Shown here in pieces: positions 1-10,567 of a stretch of DNA of 64,000 nt; the stretch's first letter is position 1, and the number at the start of each line of letters is the position of its first letter. The stretch lies in NCBI GenBank assembly GCA_905221605.1, contig CAJNDS010002349.1:186001-250000 (forward strand). Reading direction: 5' to 3'. This DNA comes from Symbiodinium natans (Eukaryota; Sar; Dinophyceae; Suessiales; Symbiodiniaceae). The translations under genes were made by a program, and so were the position numbers. The notes under the pieces are model-generated. The model did not search any database, was not told the DNA's origin, and saw only the letters and a program-made list of their open reading frames with translations.

Positions 1-840
1 TATGGTGCAGCTCAGTGCAATTCCAAGGTCCAAAGTGGTAAAAGTAGCTGAGACAGGTGTCCCGAGCCTTCAATCCATTCGTTCTCCTGGCAAGGGATGG
101 GCCTGAACCTGGTCGAGAATGTCACAGAATGTCTCACAATTTCACAGGTACCCCCTGTTGTTATATGACATTGTATGACTCCTGAATATTCCCCAAGCTG
201 TGTCAACTCCCAGGGGCTCCTACGTTGCGGCTAATCGGCCAATTAAGCGGGTCGTTGAAGCCCCGCGGCGCAAGGCCGGCACGCGGCCCGGGCCACTTTT
301 GCTCGAAGCCGGCATTCTGGCTGAACGTCGCGCTCTCGCCTAGGTGGGGCATGCCTCTCGCCGTTCTCGAAACTGACCTCGCTTTTCCTTGGCTTTTGGA
401 TTCGCGACATGTGAAACTGTCGTCGCCTCAGAACGTCTGTGCTCGCCAAATGTGAAACGGTCGTCGTCTGGACTTGTGGGCTCTTGGTGTCCTTTGGACG
501 TGCTCCTCATTGAGTATTCTCTTTCGGGTCTCTCACCGGGGTCTACGCTGAGAAATCGCGGGTATCGTTTATCCTTCGCAGAGAGAGAGAGGGGCAGCAG
601 GAGAGGGATAGGCAGGCATGGCAGGCGCAGTCCCAGGTGTGCATGAGCAAAACCAGACCCAGCCGAGACACAGAGAGCGAGAGAGCGAGAGAGAGAGAGC
701 GAGACGCCTCCGTCAACAAAAAAAAGGGGTGAAAATGGCGAAACACACGGAAGAGCAAAGGAGTCAGCGCAGAGCCCCGCCTCGCAAGGCCCGGCTCCGG
801 CCTGGAAGAGGACAGGTAAAAAAACGGAAAAAGCATTTAT

Positions 841-1008
841 TTACGCAGTTTTGGGCGTCCACTCTCTTCTCGGTGAAAGGTCACAAGGATGCAAAGAGTG
901 CAAGTGGCTGCAAGTGTACACTCCCAGTACACAATCTTTGGCTGAATCTGTTGAGAAACTCTTCGGTGCGGTAGCTCGTACAGCTGTCGTAGCTGCTCTC
1001 AGTTCTGC
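841..1008 (-). CDS. Candidate terminal exon, unknown protein
   Basis: A minus-strand frame reads AATTAVRATAPKSF, then KDCVLGVYTC, and ends PRREWTPKTA followed by TAA at 841-843. The composition is ordinary protein rather than low-complexity sequence, and a CTCAGCAG run near 1010 could be the acceptor. It lies downstream, on the same strand, of the exon at 1672-1808, so the two may belong to one gene. Between them, 1040-1300 and 1397-1640 are also open on the minus strand and may hold further exons (for example a segment reading SSLEVVGAELLELDDEG near 1220-1285). No domain was recognised. The upstream border is uncertain. Confidence 0.35.
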   Translation of the reverse strand, partial: AELRAATTAVRATAPKSFSTDSAKDCVLGVYTCSHLHSLHPCDLSPRREWTPKTA

Positions 1009-1671
1009 TGAGCATCCGAGAATCTGCTTTTTTGCTTTTTGTAGCTGGCCTGTAGTCGGGCGGCCGCAGGCCCGGCAGACCCGGCAGGGCCTCGGCCTTG
1101 CGGCTCTTGGACCGCGGCAGCTGCCGGAGATCCTGCGCGAGTCACACGGAGCGGGGGCGGAGAGGGGGGGGGGGGGGGGAAAGGGGGAGGTCGGCGGAGC
1201 TGTGCCTGAGTGGGAGGCTGTGGAAGGCCTTCATCGTCGAGCTCCAGAAGCTCCGCGCCCACCACCTCCAAGCTGGAGCTTTTGCTCTCTAAGTTCACTA
1301 CACTTACACATTACAATAGAATTACAGTACAATTACAAGCTGGTCTCCGTGATGCTCCTTCTTTGCCCCGCCCCGGAATCACGTCTGCCTCGCGGTTCAC
1401 GTTGAAACCTCGGCAGCAGACAGGAAGGACGGCTCACAGAAGAGCTGAAGGAAGTAGAGTAAGTAGAGGCGCTGAAGTTCCAGTGTTCTGGCTTGGGAGT
1501 CTTCCGTTCTCTCCTGTCGCTGTCGTCCAGCATGAAGCCCAACGATCTGGACATTTAACAGTGCGTTGCCTCGGCTTTTCCCGGCATGCCGGCTGTGCCT
1601 CCTGAGAACATCTAGTGAATTTGAAGCACAGCACCACACAACAGTGCGCGCAACAACGCATCACAACTTAC

Positions 1672-1808
1672 GAGTCGGACTGAAAACACTCTCTGACCTC
1701 GTGGAGGGAGTCCTTCACAACACTCTCGAAAGCCTCTGCCAGTACACAGTGGATGCACTTCCTGACCGTGAAACCCTTCCCCGCGCTCAGGCACCCAAAC
1801 ACCAGACA
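1672..1808 (-). CDS. Candidate internal exon, unknown helical protein
   Basis: On the minus strand a 137-nt segment is bounded by an AG at 1809-1810 and a perfect GTAAGT donor at 1666-1671. It encodes a mixed cysteine-containing, helical stretch including KGFTVRKCIHCVLAEAFES and VVKDSLHEVRECFQSDS. The exon starts in phase 0 and ends in phase 2. A frame with no stops, two good borders and an amphipathic pattern makes this one of the better exon calls at the left end. The product is not recognised. Confidence 0.45.
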
Positions 1809-1879
1809 CTTGAGCTGGAGTCAGGTTGACAAGACATCATGTTATTTGCAATTGGATTTTGTTCTTGTTGGAGGATTGA

Positions 1880-3030
1880 GATTACACCGCCGAAGACCCC
1901 AAACAGTAGAAGCAAACTACACATCGTGTGAAGTGAGGTTCCTTCCTTCTACGAGTACACGCGAGCCACCGCACCTAACTTGGCTGGGGCAACAAGCGAC
2001 AAAGCAAGAACCTAAAGGTTTGTTCCAGCCAGACATCAGAACCCTCTAGGGAGTTTCACGAGCCACTGCACGCGAGCCACCGCACCTAAATTGGTCGGGG
2101 CAACAACTGACAACGCAGGAACCTGAAGGATTGATGCAAGCCAAGAACTGGCGAGCCACCGCACGCGAGCCACCGCACGCGAGCCACCGCACGCGAGCGA
2201 CCGCACGCGAGCCACCGCGCGCGAGGCACCGCACCTAAATCGGCTGGGGCAACAATTAACACGCAGGAACCTAAAGGTTTGTTGCCATCCAGGAACTGGC
2301 GAGCCACCGCACGCGAGCCACCGCACGCGAGCCACCGCACCTAAATTGGCTGGGGCAACAACCGACAACGCAAGAACCTCAAGGTTTGTTCCAGCCAGAC
2401 TTCATGAGCCTAAGGAGTTTGCATGGTATTTACACACGCAACCCAGGAACTGGCGAACCACCGCGCGCACCTGAATCGGCTAGGGCAACAATTGACAACG
2501 CAGGAACCTAAAGGTTTGTTGCCATCCAGGAACTGGCGAGCCACTGCGCGCGAGCCACCGCGCGCGAGCTACCGCACGCGAGCTACCGCACGCGGCCACT
2601 GCGCACGAGCCACCGCACGTGAGCCTCGCGAGCTACCATGCGCGAGCCGCCGCACCGAAATTTGGCCGGGTCAACAGCTGACATGGCCGGAACCGAAAGT
2701 TTCCAGCCAGACTTCGTAACCCTGAGGAGTTTGCATGGTTCTCACACAAATGCAACCCAGGAACTGTTCAGGCAGCCATGCTTCTCACACAAGCCCTTCA
2801 AGACGGAGAATTCGGATGACTCTGGCCCGGAACATTGGTTAGCATTCCGCGGGTGCAAAATGGCTAGACAAAAACTTTAAGACTGAGAATTCGGATGGCT
2901 CCGGCCCAGAACATTGGTTAGCATTCCGTATGCAAAATGGTTGGACAGACACTTGAAGGCGGAGAATTCGGATGGCTCTGGCCCGGAACATCGGTTAGCA
3001 CAAGCTCGCCACGTCTTCTATGTAGCTTTA
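1880..3030. repeat. Composite repeat block, copy 1
   Basis: This block contains a short tandem repeat with core GCGAGCCACCGCAC (2040-2640), repeats of GGCTGGGGCAACAA followed by CGCAGGAACCTAAAGG, and a terminal set of units with GGAGAATTCGGATG and GGCCCGGAACATTGG (about 2795-3000). The same order of segments recurs at 4545-5470. Open frames rich in RAVARVRWLACGG are translations of the repeat and are not genes. Confidence 0.85.
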
Positions 3031-3219
3031 GCCACTGCAGACGCCAACAGCGAAAGAAGTTATCGCACGGCCACGCGTCGTGTGCAGTCTGCATGCACTC
3101 AGCCCCGTCAAGCCTCTACTTCCAAACAATCGGGAACACGCACCCGTTGCAGACGAAAGGGGTCTGACAGTACCAGGCATTACTGCGTGGGCATGCGCTG
3201 CAAGATACGAATTACTGCG

Positions 3220-3660
3220 AACAGGATTCATATGCGTTATGCTTGCCCGGCTACACAAAAGCGGGGGGGTTGGCGGCCCATCTGCAAACACAACGCTCGC
3301 GCGATGGGCGCGCTTGCACGGCTAAAAAAGCGAGGGGTTGGGGGGGGGCACAGCCCCCACGCCCCCCTGCAAGCGCAATGAATTTCAACAAGACTCATAT
3401 GCTTTATGCTCGCACGGCCGAAGAAGCGGGGGGTTGAGCGGGGGGCGCAACCCCCCCCCCGCCCCCCGCCACCCCGCTCGCACGATGGATTTCAATAAGA
3501 TTGCTTGCTTGCTTGCGTGCGGGATGGCTGTGCTTCGCTCCTGCTGGCTTGCTAGCTTGCTTGCTTGCTCCCGTCGCCGCTTGGTTACTTGCTTGCTTGC
3601 TTTCGCACGATGGGTTTCAATACGGTTGCTTGCTTGCTTGCTTGCTTGCTTGTTTGCGCG
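3220..3660. repeat. G-tract and GCTT-rich repeat, copy 1
   Basis: This segment holds GGGGGG-rich units alternating with CGCACGATGG-ATTTCAA and runs of GCTTGCTTGCTTGC. A close relative occurs at 6200-6390, including AAGCGCAATGAATTTCAACA and the same GCTT run. No gene is visible. Confidence 0.7.
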
Positions 3661-3684
3661 CGCGCGGAAGGCCGCCCGCGTGAA

Positions 3685-4560
3685 GGGACACAAGGGGAGA
3701 CAAAGGAAGACAAGACGCCCAGGAACTTCCCGGGCGTCTTGTCTCCCTTTGTCCCCTTTGTGTCCCTTCGTGCCCCGGGTACCTGGGCGCCTTGCCTCCT
3801 TCGTCTCCCTTTGTCTCCCTTTGTCTCCCTTCATGTGGGTCGTCTTGTCTCCCTTAGTCTCCCTTCATGCGGGTGGCCTTTGCCATCTCCCTGTGCGTGG
3901 AAGGTTTTTGCCGGGTTCCTGGGCGTCTTGTCTCCCTTTGTTTCCCTTTGTCTCCCTTTGCCGGGTTCCTGAGCGTCCCTCTGTCTCCCTTTGTCTCCCT
4001 TCATGTGGGTGGTCTTTGCCGTGTTCCTGAGCTTCACGGCTGTGGTCTTTGCCGGACCCGGGAAAGGCCACCCAATACAGCGGGGAGACAAAGGGAGACA
4101 AGAGCCCGCCAAAGGCCACCTACATGAAGGGAGAGAAAGGGGAACAAAGGCCACATTAAGGGAGACAAAGGGAGACAAAGGGAAACAAGCTGCCCAGGAA
4201 CCCGGCAAAGGCCACCCACGTGACGGAGACAAAGGGAGACAAAGGGAGACAAAGGGAGACAAAGGGAGACAAGACGCTCAGGAACCCGACAAAGGCCACC
4301 CGCATGAAGGGAGATAAAGGGGACAAAAGGAGACAAGACGCCCAGGAACCCGGCAAGGCCACCCACAGGCAGACAAAGGCAAACAAAAGCAAGACAAGAT
4401 GCTCAGGAACCCGGCAAAGGCCACCCGCATGAAGGGACAGAGAGGGAGTCAAAAGGAAACAGAGACAAGATGTCCTGGAACCCGGCAAAGGCCACACAGA
4501 CAAGACGCCCAGGAACCCGGCAAAGGCCACCCACATGAAGGGAGACATTACACCGCCGAA
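3685..4560. repeat. Inverted pair of purine/pyrimidine minisatellites
   Basis: The unit is about 55-65 bp and reads AGGAACCCGGCAAAGGCCAC, then CCACATGAAGGGAGACAAAG and GGAGACAAGACGCCC. From about 3735 to 4055 the array runs in the pyrimidine orientation (CTTCATGTGGGTGGTCTTTG), and from about 4060 to 4560 in the purine orientation, forming a large imperfect palindrome. A smaller, nearly perfect palindrome of about 38 bp per arm is centred near 3730. Frames translating as SLCLPLSPFV or KGDKGRQRETK are artefacts. Confidence 0.85.
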
Positions 4561-5470
4561 GACCCCAAAAAGAAGGAAACTACACATCGTGTGAAGTGAG
4601 TTCCTTCATACTACGAGTACACGCGAGCCACCGCACCTAACTTGGCTGGGGCAACAACCGACAACGCAGGAACCTAAAGGTTTGTTCCAGCCAGACATCA
4701 GAACCCTCTACGGAGTTTCGCGAGCCACTGAACGCGAGCCACCGCACGCGAGCCACCGCACCAAGGTCGGTCGGGGCAACAACTGACAACGCAGGAACCT
4801 AAATTGGCTGAGCAACAATTGACAACGCAAGAACCTCAAGGTTTGTTCCAGCCAGACTTCATGAGCCCAAGGAGTTTGCATGGTATTTACACACGCAACC
4901 CAGGAACTGGCGAACCACCGCGCGTACCTGAATCGGCTAGGGCAACAATTGACAACGCAGGAACCTAAAGGTTTGTTGCCATCCAGGAACTGGCGAGCCA
5001 CTGCGCGCGAGCCACCGCGCGCGAGTTACGGCACGCGAGCTACCGCACGCGAGCCACTGCGCACGAGCCACCGCGCACGAGCCTCGCGAGCTACCGCGCG
5101 CGAGCCACCGCACGGGAGCCACCGCACGGGAGCCACCGCGCCTAAATTTGGCAGGGGGCACAGCTGACTAAAGGTTTGTTCCAGCCAGACTTCGTAACCC
5201 TGAAGAGTTTGCATGGTTCTCACACAAATGCAACCCAGGAACTGTTCAGGCAGCCATGCTTCTCACACAAGCCCTTCAAGACGGAGAATTCGGATGACTC
5301 TGGCCCGGAACATTGGTTAGCACTTCGGATGCAAAATGGAGACAAAAACTTTAAGACTGAGAATTCGGATGGCTCTGGCCCGGAACATTGGTTAGCATTC
5401 CGTATGCAAAATGGTTGGACAGACACTTGAAGGCGGAGAATTCGGATGGCTCTGGCCCGGATGCCCCCAC
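4545..5470. repeat. Composite repeat block, copy 2
   Basis: This is a second copy of the 1880-3030 block. The segment 4865-5460 matches 2408-3000 closely, including GAGTTTGCATGGTATTTACA and the EcoRI-site units. The segment starting ATTACACCGCCGAAGACCCC at about 4550 matches 1882 onward. Offsets between copies vary from about 2450 to 2660, so the duplication has been reshaped by expansion and loss of units. Confidence 0.8.
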
Positions 5471-5699
5471 CCCCAACCCCTCGCTTTTTTTGGCCGTGCA
5501 AGCTTGCCCATCGCGTGAGCGTTGTGTTTGCAGATGGGCCCCCAACCCCCCCCCCCCCCCCCCGGCTTTTGTGTAGCCGGGCAAGCATAACGCATATGAA
5601 TTCTGTTCGCAGTAATTCGTATCTTGCAGCGCTGCCTGCGCGGTACTGCCTGGTACTAGACCCTTTCGTCTGCTGGCTAAAGGAAAAAAAAAAGACTCG

Positions 5700-6195
5700 A
5701 CGGGCTTGCGCTAACCGATGTTCCGGGCCAGAGCCATCGGAATTCTCCGCCTTAAAGTTTCTGTCCAATGTTCCGGGCCAGAGCCGTCCGAATTCTCCGT
5801 CTTCAAGTTTTTGTCCAAATGCTAAACAACGTTCCGGGCCAGCGCCATCCGAATTCTCCGGCGTAAAGCTTTTGTCCAACCATTTTGTATCCGGAACGCT
5901 AACCGATGTTCCGGGCCAGAGCCATCCGAATTCTCCGCCTTCAAGTTTTGGTCCAACCATTTTGCATACGGAATGCTAACCAATGTTCTGGGCCGGAGCC
6001 ATCCGAATTCTCAGTCTTAAAGTTTTTGTTTGTCCAGCCATTTTGTAACCGGAATGCTAACCAATGTTCTGGGCCAGAGCCATCCGAATTCTCCGTCTTG
6101 AAGTTTTGTCCATCCATTTTGTCCGGAATGCTAAACAACGTTCCGGCCCAGAGCCATCCGAATTCTCCGTCGTAAAGCTTTTGTCCAACCCCCAC
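5700..6195. repeat. Inverted array of GAATTC-containing units
   Basis: About seven units of 55-65 bp read GTTCCGGGCCAGAGCCATCC, then GAATTCTCCGCCTT and AGTTTTTGTCCAA. This is the reverse complement of the units at 2795-3000 and 5275-5460, so the block is a large inverted repeat flanking a poly-C stretch and a short unique piece (5460-5700). Confidence 0.85.
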
Positions 6196-6199
6196 CCCA

Positions 6200-6390
6200 C
6201 CCCCCCCTGGCAAGCGCAATGAATTTCAACAAGACTCATGTGCTTTACGCTCGCACGGCCAAAGAAGCGGGGGGTTGGGGGGGGGCGCAACCCCCCCTCC
6301 GCCACCCCGCTCGCACGATGGATTTCAAAAAGATTGCTTGCTTGCTTGCGGGATGGCTGTGCTTCGCTCCTGCTTGCTTGCTTGCTTGGC
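6200..6390. repeat. G-tract and GCTT-rich repeat, copy 2
   Basis: This nearly repeats 3375-3560: the ATGAATTTCAACAAGACTCA segment, a GGGGGG tract, CGCACGATGGATTTCAA and a GCTTGCTTGC run. It links directly to the next minisatellite array. Confidence 0.7.
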
Positions 6391-7515
6391 TCAGGAACAC
6401 GGCGAAGGCCACCCACATGAAGGGAGACCAAGGGAGACAAAGGGGAGACAAGACGCTCAGGAACCCGGGGAGACAAAGGGAAACGAAGGGAGACAAGGCA
6501 AAAACCTTCCACATAAAGGGAGATGGCAAAGGCCACCCGCATGAGGGGAGACAAAGTGCGACAAGACGTGCAGGAACCCAGCAAAGGCCACCCGCATGAA
6601 GGGAGATGAAGGCACATGAACAGAGAGAGAGACAAAGGGAAACAAGTCGCCCAGGAGACCGGCAAAGGCCACCCACATGAAGGAGACAAAAACGACAAAG
6701 GGGAGACGTCCAGGAACCCGGCAAAGGCCACCCACATGAAGGGACATAGCGGGAGACAAAAGGAACAGAGACAAGACGCCCAGGAACCCGGCAAAGGCCA
6801 CCCACATGAAGGGAAACAAAAAGAGACAAGATGCTCGGGAACCCTGCAAAGGCCACCCACATGAAGGGAGATGAAGGGAGACAAAAGGAAACAAGGGGAG
6901 ATAAGACTCAGGAACCTGGCAAAGGCCACCCACATGAAGAGACAAAAGGAGACAAAAGGAGACAAGACGCCCAGGATCCTTGCAAAGGCCACCCACATGA
7001 AGGGAGCCAGGCAAATGCCACCCGCATGAATAGAATCAAAAAGAGACAAAGGGAAACAAAGGGAGACAAGACGCCCAGAACCCGGCAGAGGCAATCCACA
7101 TGAAGGGAGCCAAATGGAGACAAAGGGAAACAAAGGAAGACAAGATGCTCCGGAACCCGGCAAAGGCCACCCTCATGAAGGGACACGAAGGGAGACAAAG
7201 GGAGACAAAGGGAGACAGAGACAAGACGCGCAGGAACCCGGCAAAGGCCACCCACATGAAGGGAGACAAAGGGACACAATCAGGAATCCGGCAAAGGCCA
7301 CCCACATGAAGGGAGACAAAGGGAGACAAAGGGACACAAAGGGAGACAAGACGCTCAGGAAACCCGGCAAAGGCCACCCGCATGGGAGACAAAAGGGAGA
7401 CAAAGGAAGACAGGGACGAGACGCCCAGGAACCCGGCAAAGGCCACCCACCTGAAGGGAGACAAAGGGACACAAATGGAGACATGGTGCCCAGGAACCCG
7501 GCAATGCTCACCAGA
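6390..7515. repeat. Purine-rich minisatellite array
   Basis: This is a long array of the same unit as 4060-4560, all in the purine orientation: AGGAACCCGGCAAAGGCCAC plus a variable number of GGGAGACAAA hexamer-like subunits. The number of subunits per repeat varies, giving irregular spacing. Open frames on both strands are translations of the repeat. Confidence 0.85.
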
Positions 7516-8600
7516 ATGCCGGCAATTCCATAAACGAATTTAGGACCCCAACAGTAGAACTGTTTGGGGAACAATGGAACCCAAAACCTCGAAGCAGGAA
7601 CGTAGGGGTGGCGTCCCACGGGTCTTCAGTGGCACCTGCCCCAGTCCATTCCCAAATTACCTCCTGCTCCTGCTGAGAACATCATGCGAAATCATTGAAA
7701 CTTGAGTGCCGCCACACGACGTGGTCACAACATCCGGGCATTTGCAACACACGCCGAAACTTTCGACAAGATTGATTGGGTGATTGGGTATTGATCAAAC
7801 ACCCCACACAGGGACACACACACACACACACAGAGGAAAATCATAGTTGCCCGCCAACCACTACTCACTACTACTTATGAGGGAGGCACAAAAAACCGGA
7901 ACCAGGAGCGGAAATTCACAAAGTCACGACTACACACACACGCATGCACACACAAGAAGCCAACGCACGGGATGAATAATGCTGCAGCTGCCGTGGCCGG
8001 CTTGCCTCTTTACAGCGTTGCCGCAGGTCGGGGCAGCCCTGCAGAAAAAGCGAAGCAACATGCTGCAGCAAGGCACTTAAAGCCCAAGGCTCACCAGCTC
8101 AGAAGCAAAAATATATGAAGAAGTCCCGTGAGTCTGCGAGTCTGTGTGAGGATGGGGGTGGGTCCGAAAGTCTGAAATCTCGACCACGCTGAGCTTTGTT
8201 GCACGGCGTCCGAAGCCATGACTTTTGAACTCAATGCAAAATGTGCCAGGCTGGCTTTGTGTGTCTGAGTTGCCTGGCCTTTGTTTGGAACCGTGTTTTT
8301 ATGACGCTCAGGAGGTGGATTTGGTAGCCTCTGATCCGGCCCATCCGTTAGCTTTTGTTTTTGCCATTCTCCGGTGCCTCCATTGGCAGCTTCTGAAAGC
8401 TCCAGCGCTTGTCCTTAACCTCGAGAAACGCTGGCGCTTCACGTGTTCACAGTGTTCACGCTGCTCTCCAGCACTGTTTCTCTGGTGCCCTCCCTCGCCT
8501 GGGTGGGCGCTGCAGGCGCTGGCGCCTCGGGCTCCGCTGTCGAGGACACCGATGGCTCTGAGCGGTCCTTTCTTCCGTGCAAAGAATACAGTGCTCTTTT
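7516..8600. other. Gene-poor stretch
   Basis: No convincing exon was seen. The stretch includes a short CA repeat near 7808-7830 and ACACACAC-rich DNA near 7930. An open plus-strand frame from 8225 runs into the CT microsatellite and is not supported. Confidence 0.5.
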
Positions 8601-8613
8601 TTGCATATCCATC

Positions 8614-8615
<2 letters not shown>

Positions 8616-8654
<39 letters not shown>
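8616..8654. repeat. CT dinucleotide microsatellite
   Basis: A pure CT run is followed by a TATATATA-rich segment (8655-8690). The same combination occurs near 42842-42880. Confidence 0.95.
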
Positions 8655-8661
<7 letters not shown>

Positions 8662-8735
8662 CCTATGTATATATATAAATATAATATGAGGTTACATACA
8701 ATACATGTGGCCGTCAGTTGCAGTGCTACAGTATG

Positions 8736-8864
8736 GCTCGAGTCTTCAGCGCTGAAACAGGAAGTTGGAAGCCAGCTGTGGACTCCGCGGGCTTCCGTCG
8801 CGTCCTCTTGGTCCAACTCTTCCAGGAGCTTGTCCAGAGGCACAGTCCGCGGGTCCTCCTCTGC
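8736..8864 (-). CDS. Candidate exon, acidic helical protein
   Basis: The minus strand shows a textbook 3' splice site, CTTCTCTCCTAG, ending at 8865. It is followed in phase 0 by AEEDPRTVPLDKLLEELDQE and then DATEARGVHSWLPTS. The LLEEL core is amphipathic. The donor is uncertain, either near 8736 or slightly upstream. The exon probably belongs with the candidates at 9126-9179 and 9340-9490 on the same strand. The product is unknown. Confidence 0.45.
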
Positions 8865-8943
8865 CTAGGAGAGAAGACAAGCGCACAAGAATTGCAGTAG
8901 CAGGGCTGCACATTAGAATCACCAGAAGACACGACTGAAGTCT

Positions 8944-9098
8944 TTTCCAGTGGGATCTCGAGTCAACAAGTGTGCCACGCAGAGCCTCGTCTGTTCTCGC
9001 CCGAGAGCGATGTGGCCTTATTGTGTGCACAATGACGAACAACGACGGCGGCGAGGGGCACAGCTGGCACTCCGCGCTCCGCTGAGGTTTCTGCAATG
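8944..9098 (-). CDS. Possible exon, unknown protein
   Basis: An open minus-strand frame reads QKPQRSAECQLCPSPP, then FVIVHTIRPHRSRARTDEA and RGTLVDSRSHWK. It sits between two better supported exons of the same orientation. Another frame here is also open, so the reading frame and borders are uncertain. Confidence 0.2.
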
Positions 9099-9125
9099 CG
9101 CCATCCGAAGTGCCATAGGTCAGGC

Positions 9126-9179
9126 CTTTTTCAAGCAGCAGCCGTGTGAAGCCTTGTCTGATCTTGTCTGGCAGCTGGT
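9126..9179 (-). CDS. Candidate 54-nt exon with GC donor
   Basis: The acceptor CAGTTTCAG lies at 9180-9188 and a GCCTGA donor at 9120-9125. The exon encodes QLPDKIRQGFTRLLLEK, a strongly amphipathic helix. The GC donor and the small size match the exon style seen across the window. It is probably part of the same gene as 8736-8864. Confidence 0.45.
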
Positions 9180-9339
9180 CTGAAACTGTGGGCGCAACTC
9201 ACAACATGCGTTATACTGAACCATGGTTGTGGCCAAGTTGCTGCTCATGCGCCCGAGGCCACGAACAGTGCACACGCATGCGGGCGCTCGGGCCGAATAG
9301 TGCTAAGGTTTGTTGTATGCTGTTGTATGTGGGATCTGC

Positions 9340-9490
9340 TGAAACATGTGAGCTCGTAGTCCAACCCGCAAAGCTCCGCGCAACGATGGTCGCACTGCAC
9401 CTCCTTGTGTCAGTGAAGCTCGTCTCGTCCGGCTCTGGTACACAATGGACTCAATGTCTTGTGATGTTTTGTATGCACCGCAAGACCTTG
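9340..9490 (-). CDS. Candidate exon, unknown protein
   Basis: An open minus-strand frame reads KTSQDIESIVYQSRTRRASL and then RPSLRGALRVGLRAHMFQQ. It follows a CACGTGCAAG that could be the acceptor near 9491. Borders are approximate. It lies 5' of the 9126-9179 exon on the minus strand, about 2 kb from the 3' side of the retroelement region. Confidence 0.3.
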
Positions 9491-9675
9491 CACGTGATAG
9501 CATGGCAGCGAAGACGGCTGCGAAACACACGACAAACCTTCGACAGTAGCAGAAGCATAACTTTACACAACAGCAAGTCAAAGAGATACCCTCAAAGTGG
9601 GAGCCTCTCTCGAAGCCGAGGCCGCAGCCGACCGATGCCTCTCGGTGGGCAAAATCAAAGAAGAAAGGGGCTGTG

Positions 9676-9712
<37 letters not shown>
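9676..9712. repeat. GA dinucleotide microsatellite
   Basis: A pure GA run on the plus strand, in the opposite sense to the CT run that follows at 9820-9938. Confidence 0.95.
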
Positions 9713-9713
<1 letters not shown>

Positions 9714-9819
9714 TCAGTGTAAATGAAAAACAACAATCTGAGTTTCTCTCTCGATGCGGAGAGAGGGAGAGAGGGCGCACTTCGGAGCTGTGCTCAGAAA
9801 GCTCCCTCTCTGTCTCACT

Positions 9820-9831
9820 CTCTCGCTCTCG

Positions 9832-9892
<61 letters not shown>

Positions 9893-9938
9893 TCACTCTC
9901 TCACTCTCTCACTCTCTCACTCTCTTTCTTTCTTTCTT
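9820..9938. repeat. CT microsatellite with CACTCTCT variants
   Basis: A long CT run ends in CACTCTCT variants and a TTTC run. On the minus strand it is a GA tract lying at the 3' side of the retroelement region. A similar GA tract with GAGAGTGA variants lies at its 5' end (20004-20083). Confidence 0.95.
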
Positions 9939-10567
9939 TCTTTGGGGCTTGAGGAGCCCAGGGCCCCCCGCGCGACAGCGCGCCCCGCTCCCGCGTCAGA
10001 TCCGCGCTACCACTCACGACGCCGGCCCTTTGGCCGCAGCACGCATGCCGCCACCTGAACAGGGCCTGTTTCGACCCGTTCGCTGTGCTCTCCGCATTGC
10101 TTACTTGTCGACCCTCAATCCCTTCTTCTTCAGACACCCCTGAAACCCTAACCCCCCAGCCCTGCCCCAGAGAATTCGGCCCTAGCCCCCAAACCTGCAC
10201 GTGTACCCCTCATCCTCGACCCCTGCCAAGCCTTGCCAAGCCTTCCCGAAGCGAAGCCTCCCCTGCCCCCAGCGCTATCGAACCTTCCCGAAAACAAGTC
10301 CTCCCCAGCCCCCCAACTCGAGTCATCAACTCTGCAATGCGTTTGTGGCGGTCGCTGCTGTCCCTCCTCCCGAAAAACATTTTACTTGCCCCCTAAGCGC
10401 CCTAGCATGTCCTTAGTAGGTTCCCCTAGGAGGGTGCATGAGTGTTGTGGCTCCTGCTGTGAGTCCTCAGGTTGGCCACGGTGAGAAAACGGCCGAAGGC
10501 CCCCAAGCATGCCCCCTTCCTTAGTGCCCCTCGGGATCCCTTTACATACTGGGCCCCCCTATGTTCA

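Noticed and set aside
5900-6130. Further spliced-leader relics at CCATTTTGTAACC-like words
   Set aside because: Only 8-9 bases match the leader and they are part of the local tandem unit.
3338-7620. Many ORFs with SLCLPLSPFV, GGLCRVP or KGDKGRQ repeats
   Set aside because: They are open only because the minisatellite unit lacks stops in those frames. The same DNA gives similar ORFs on both strands.
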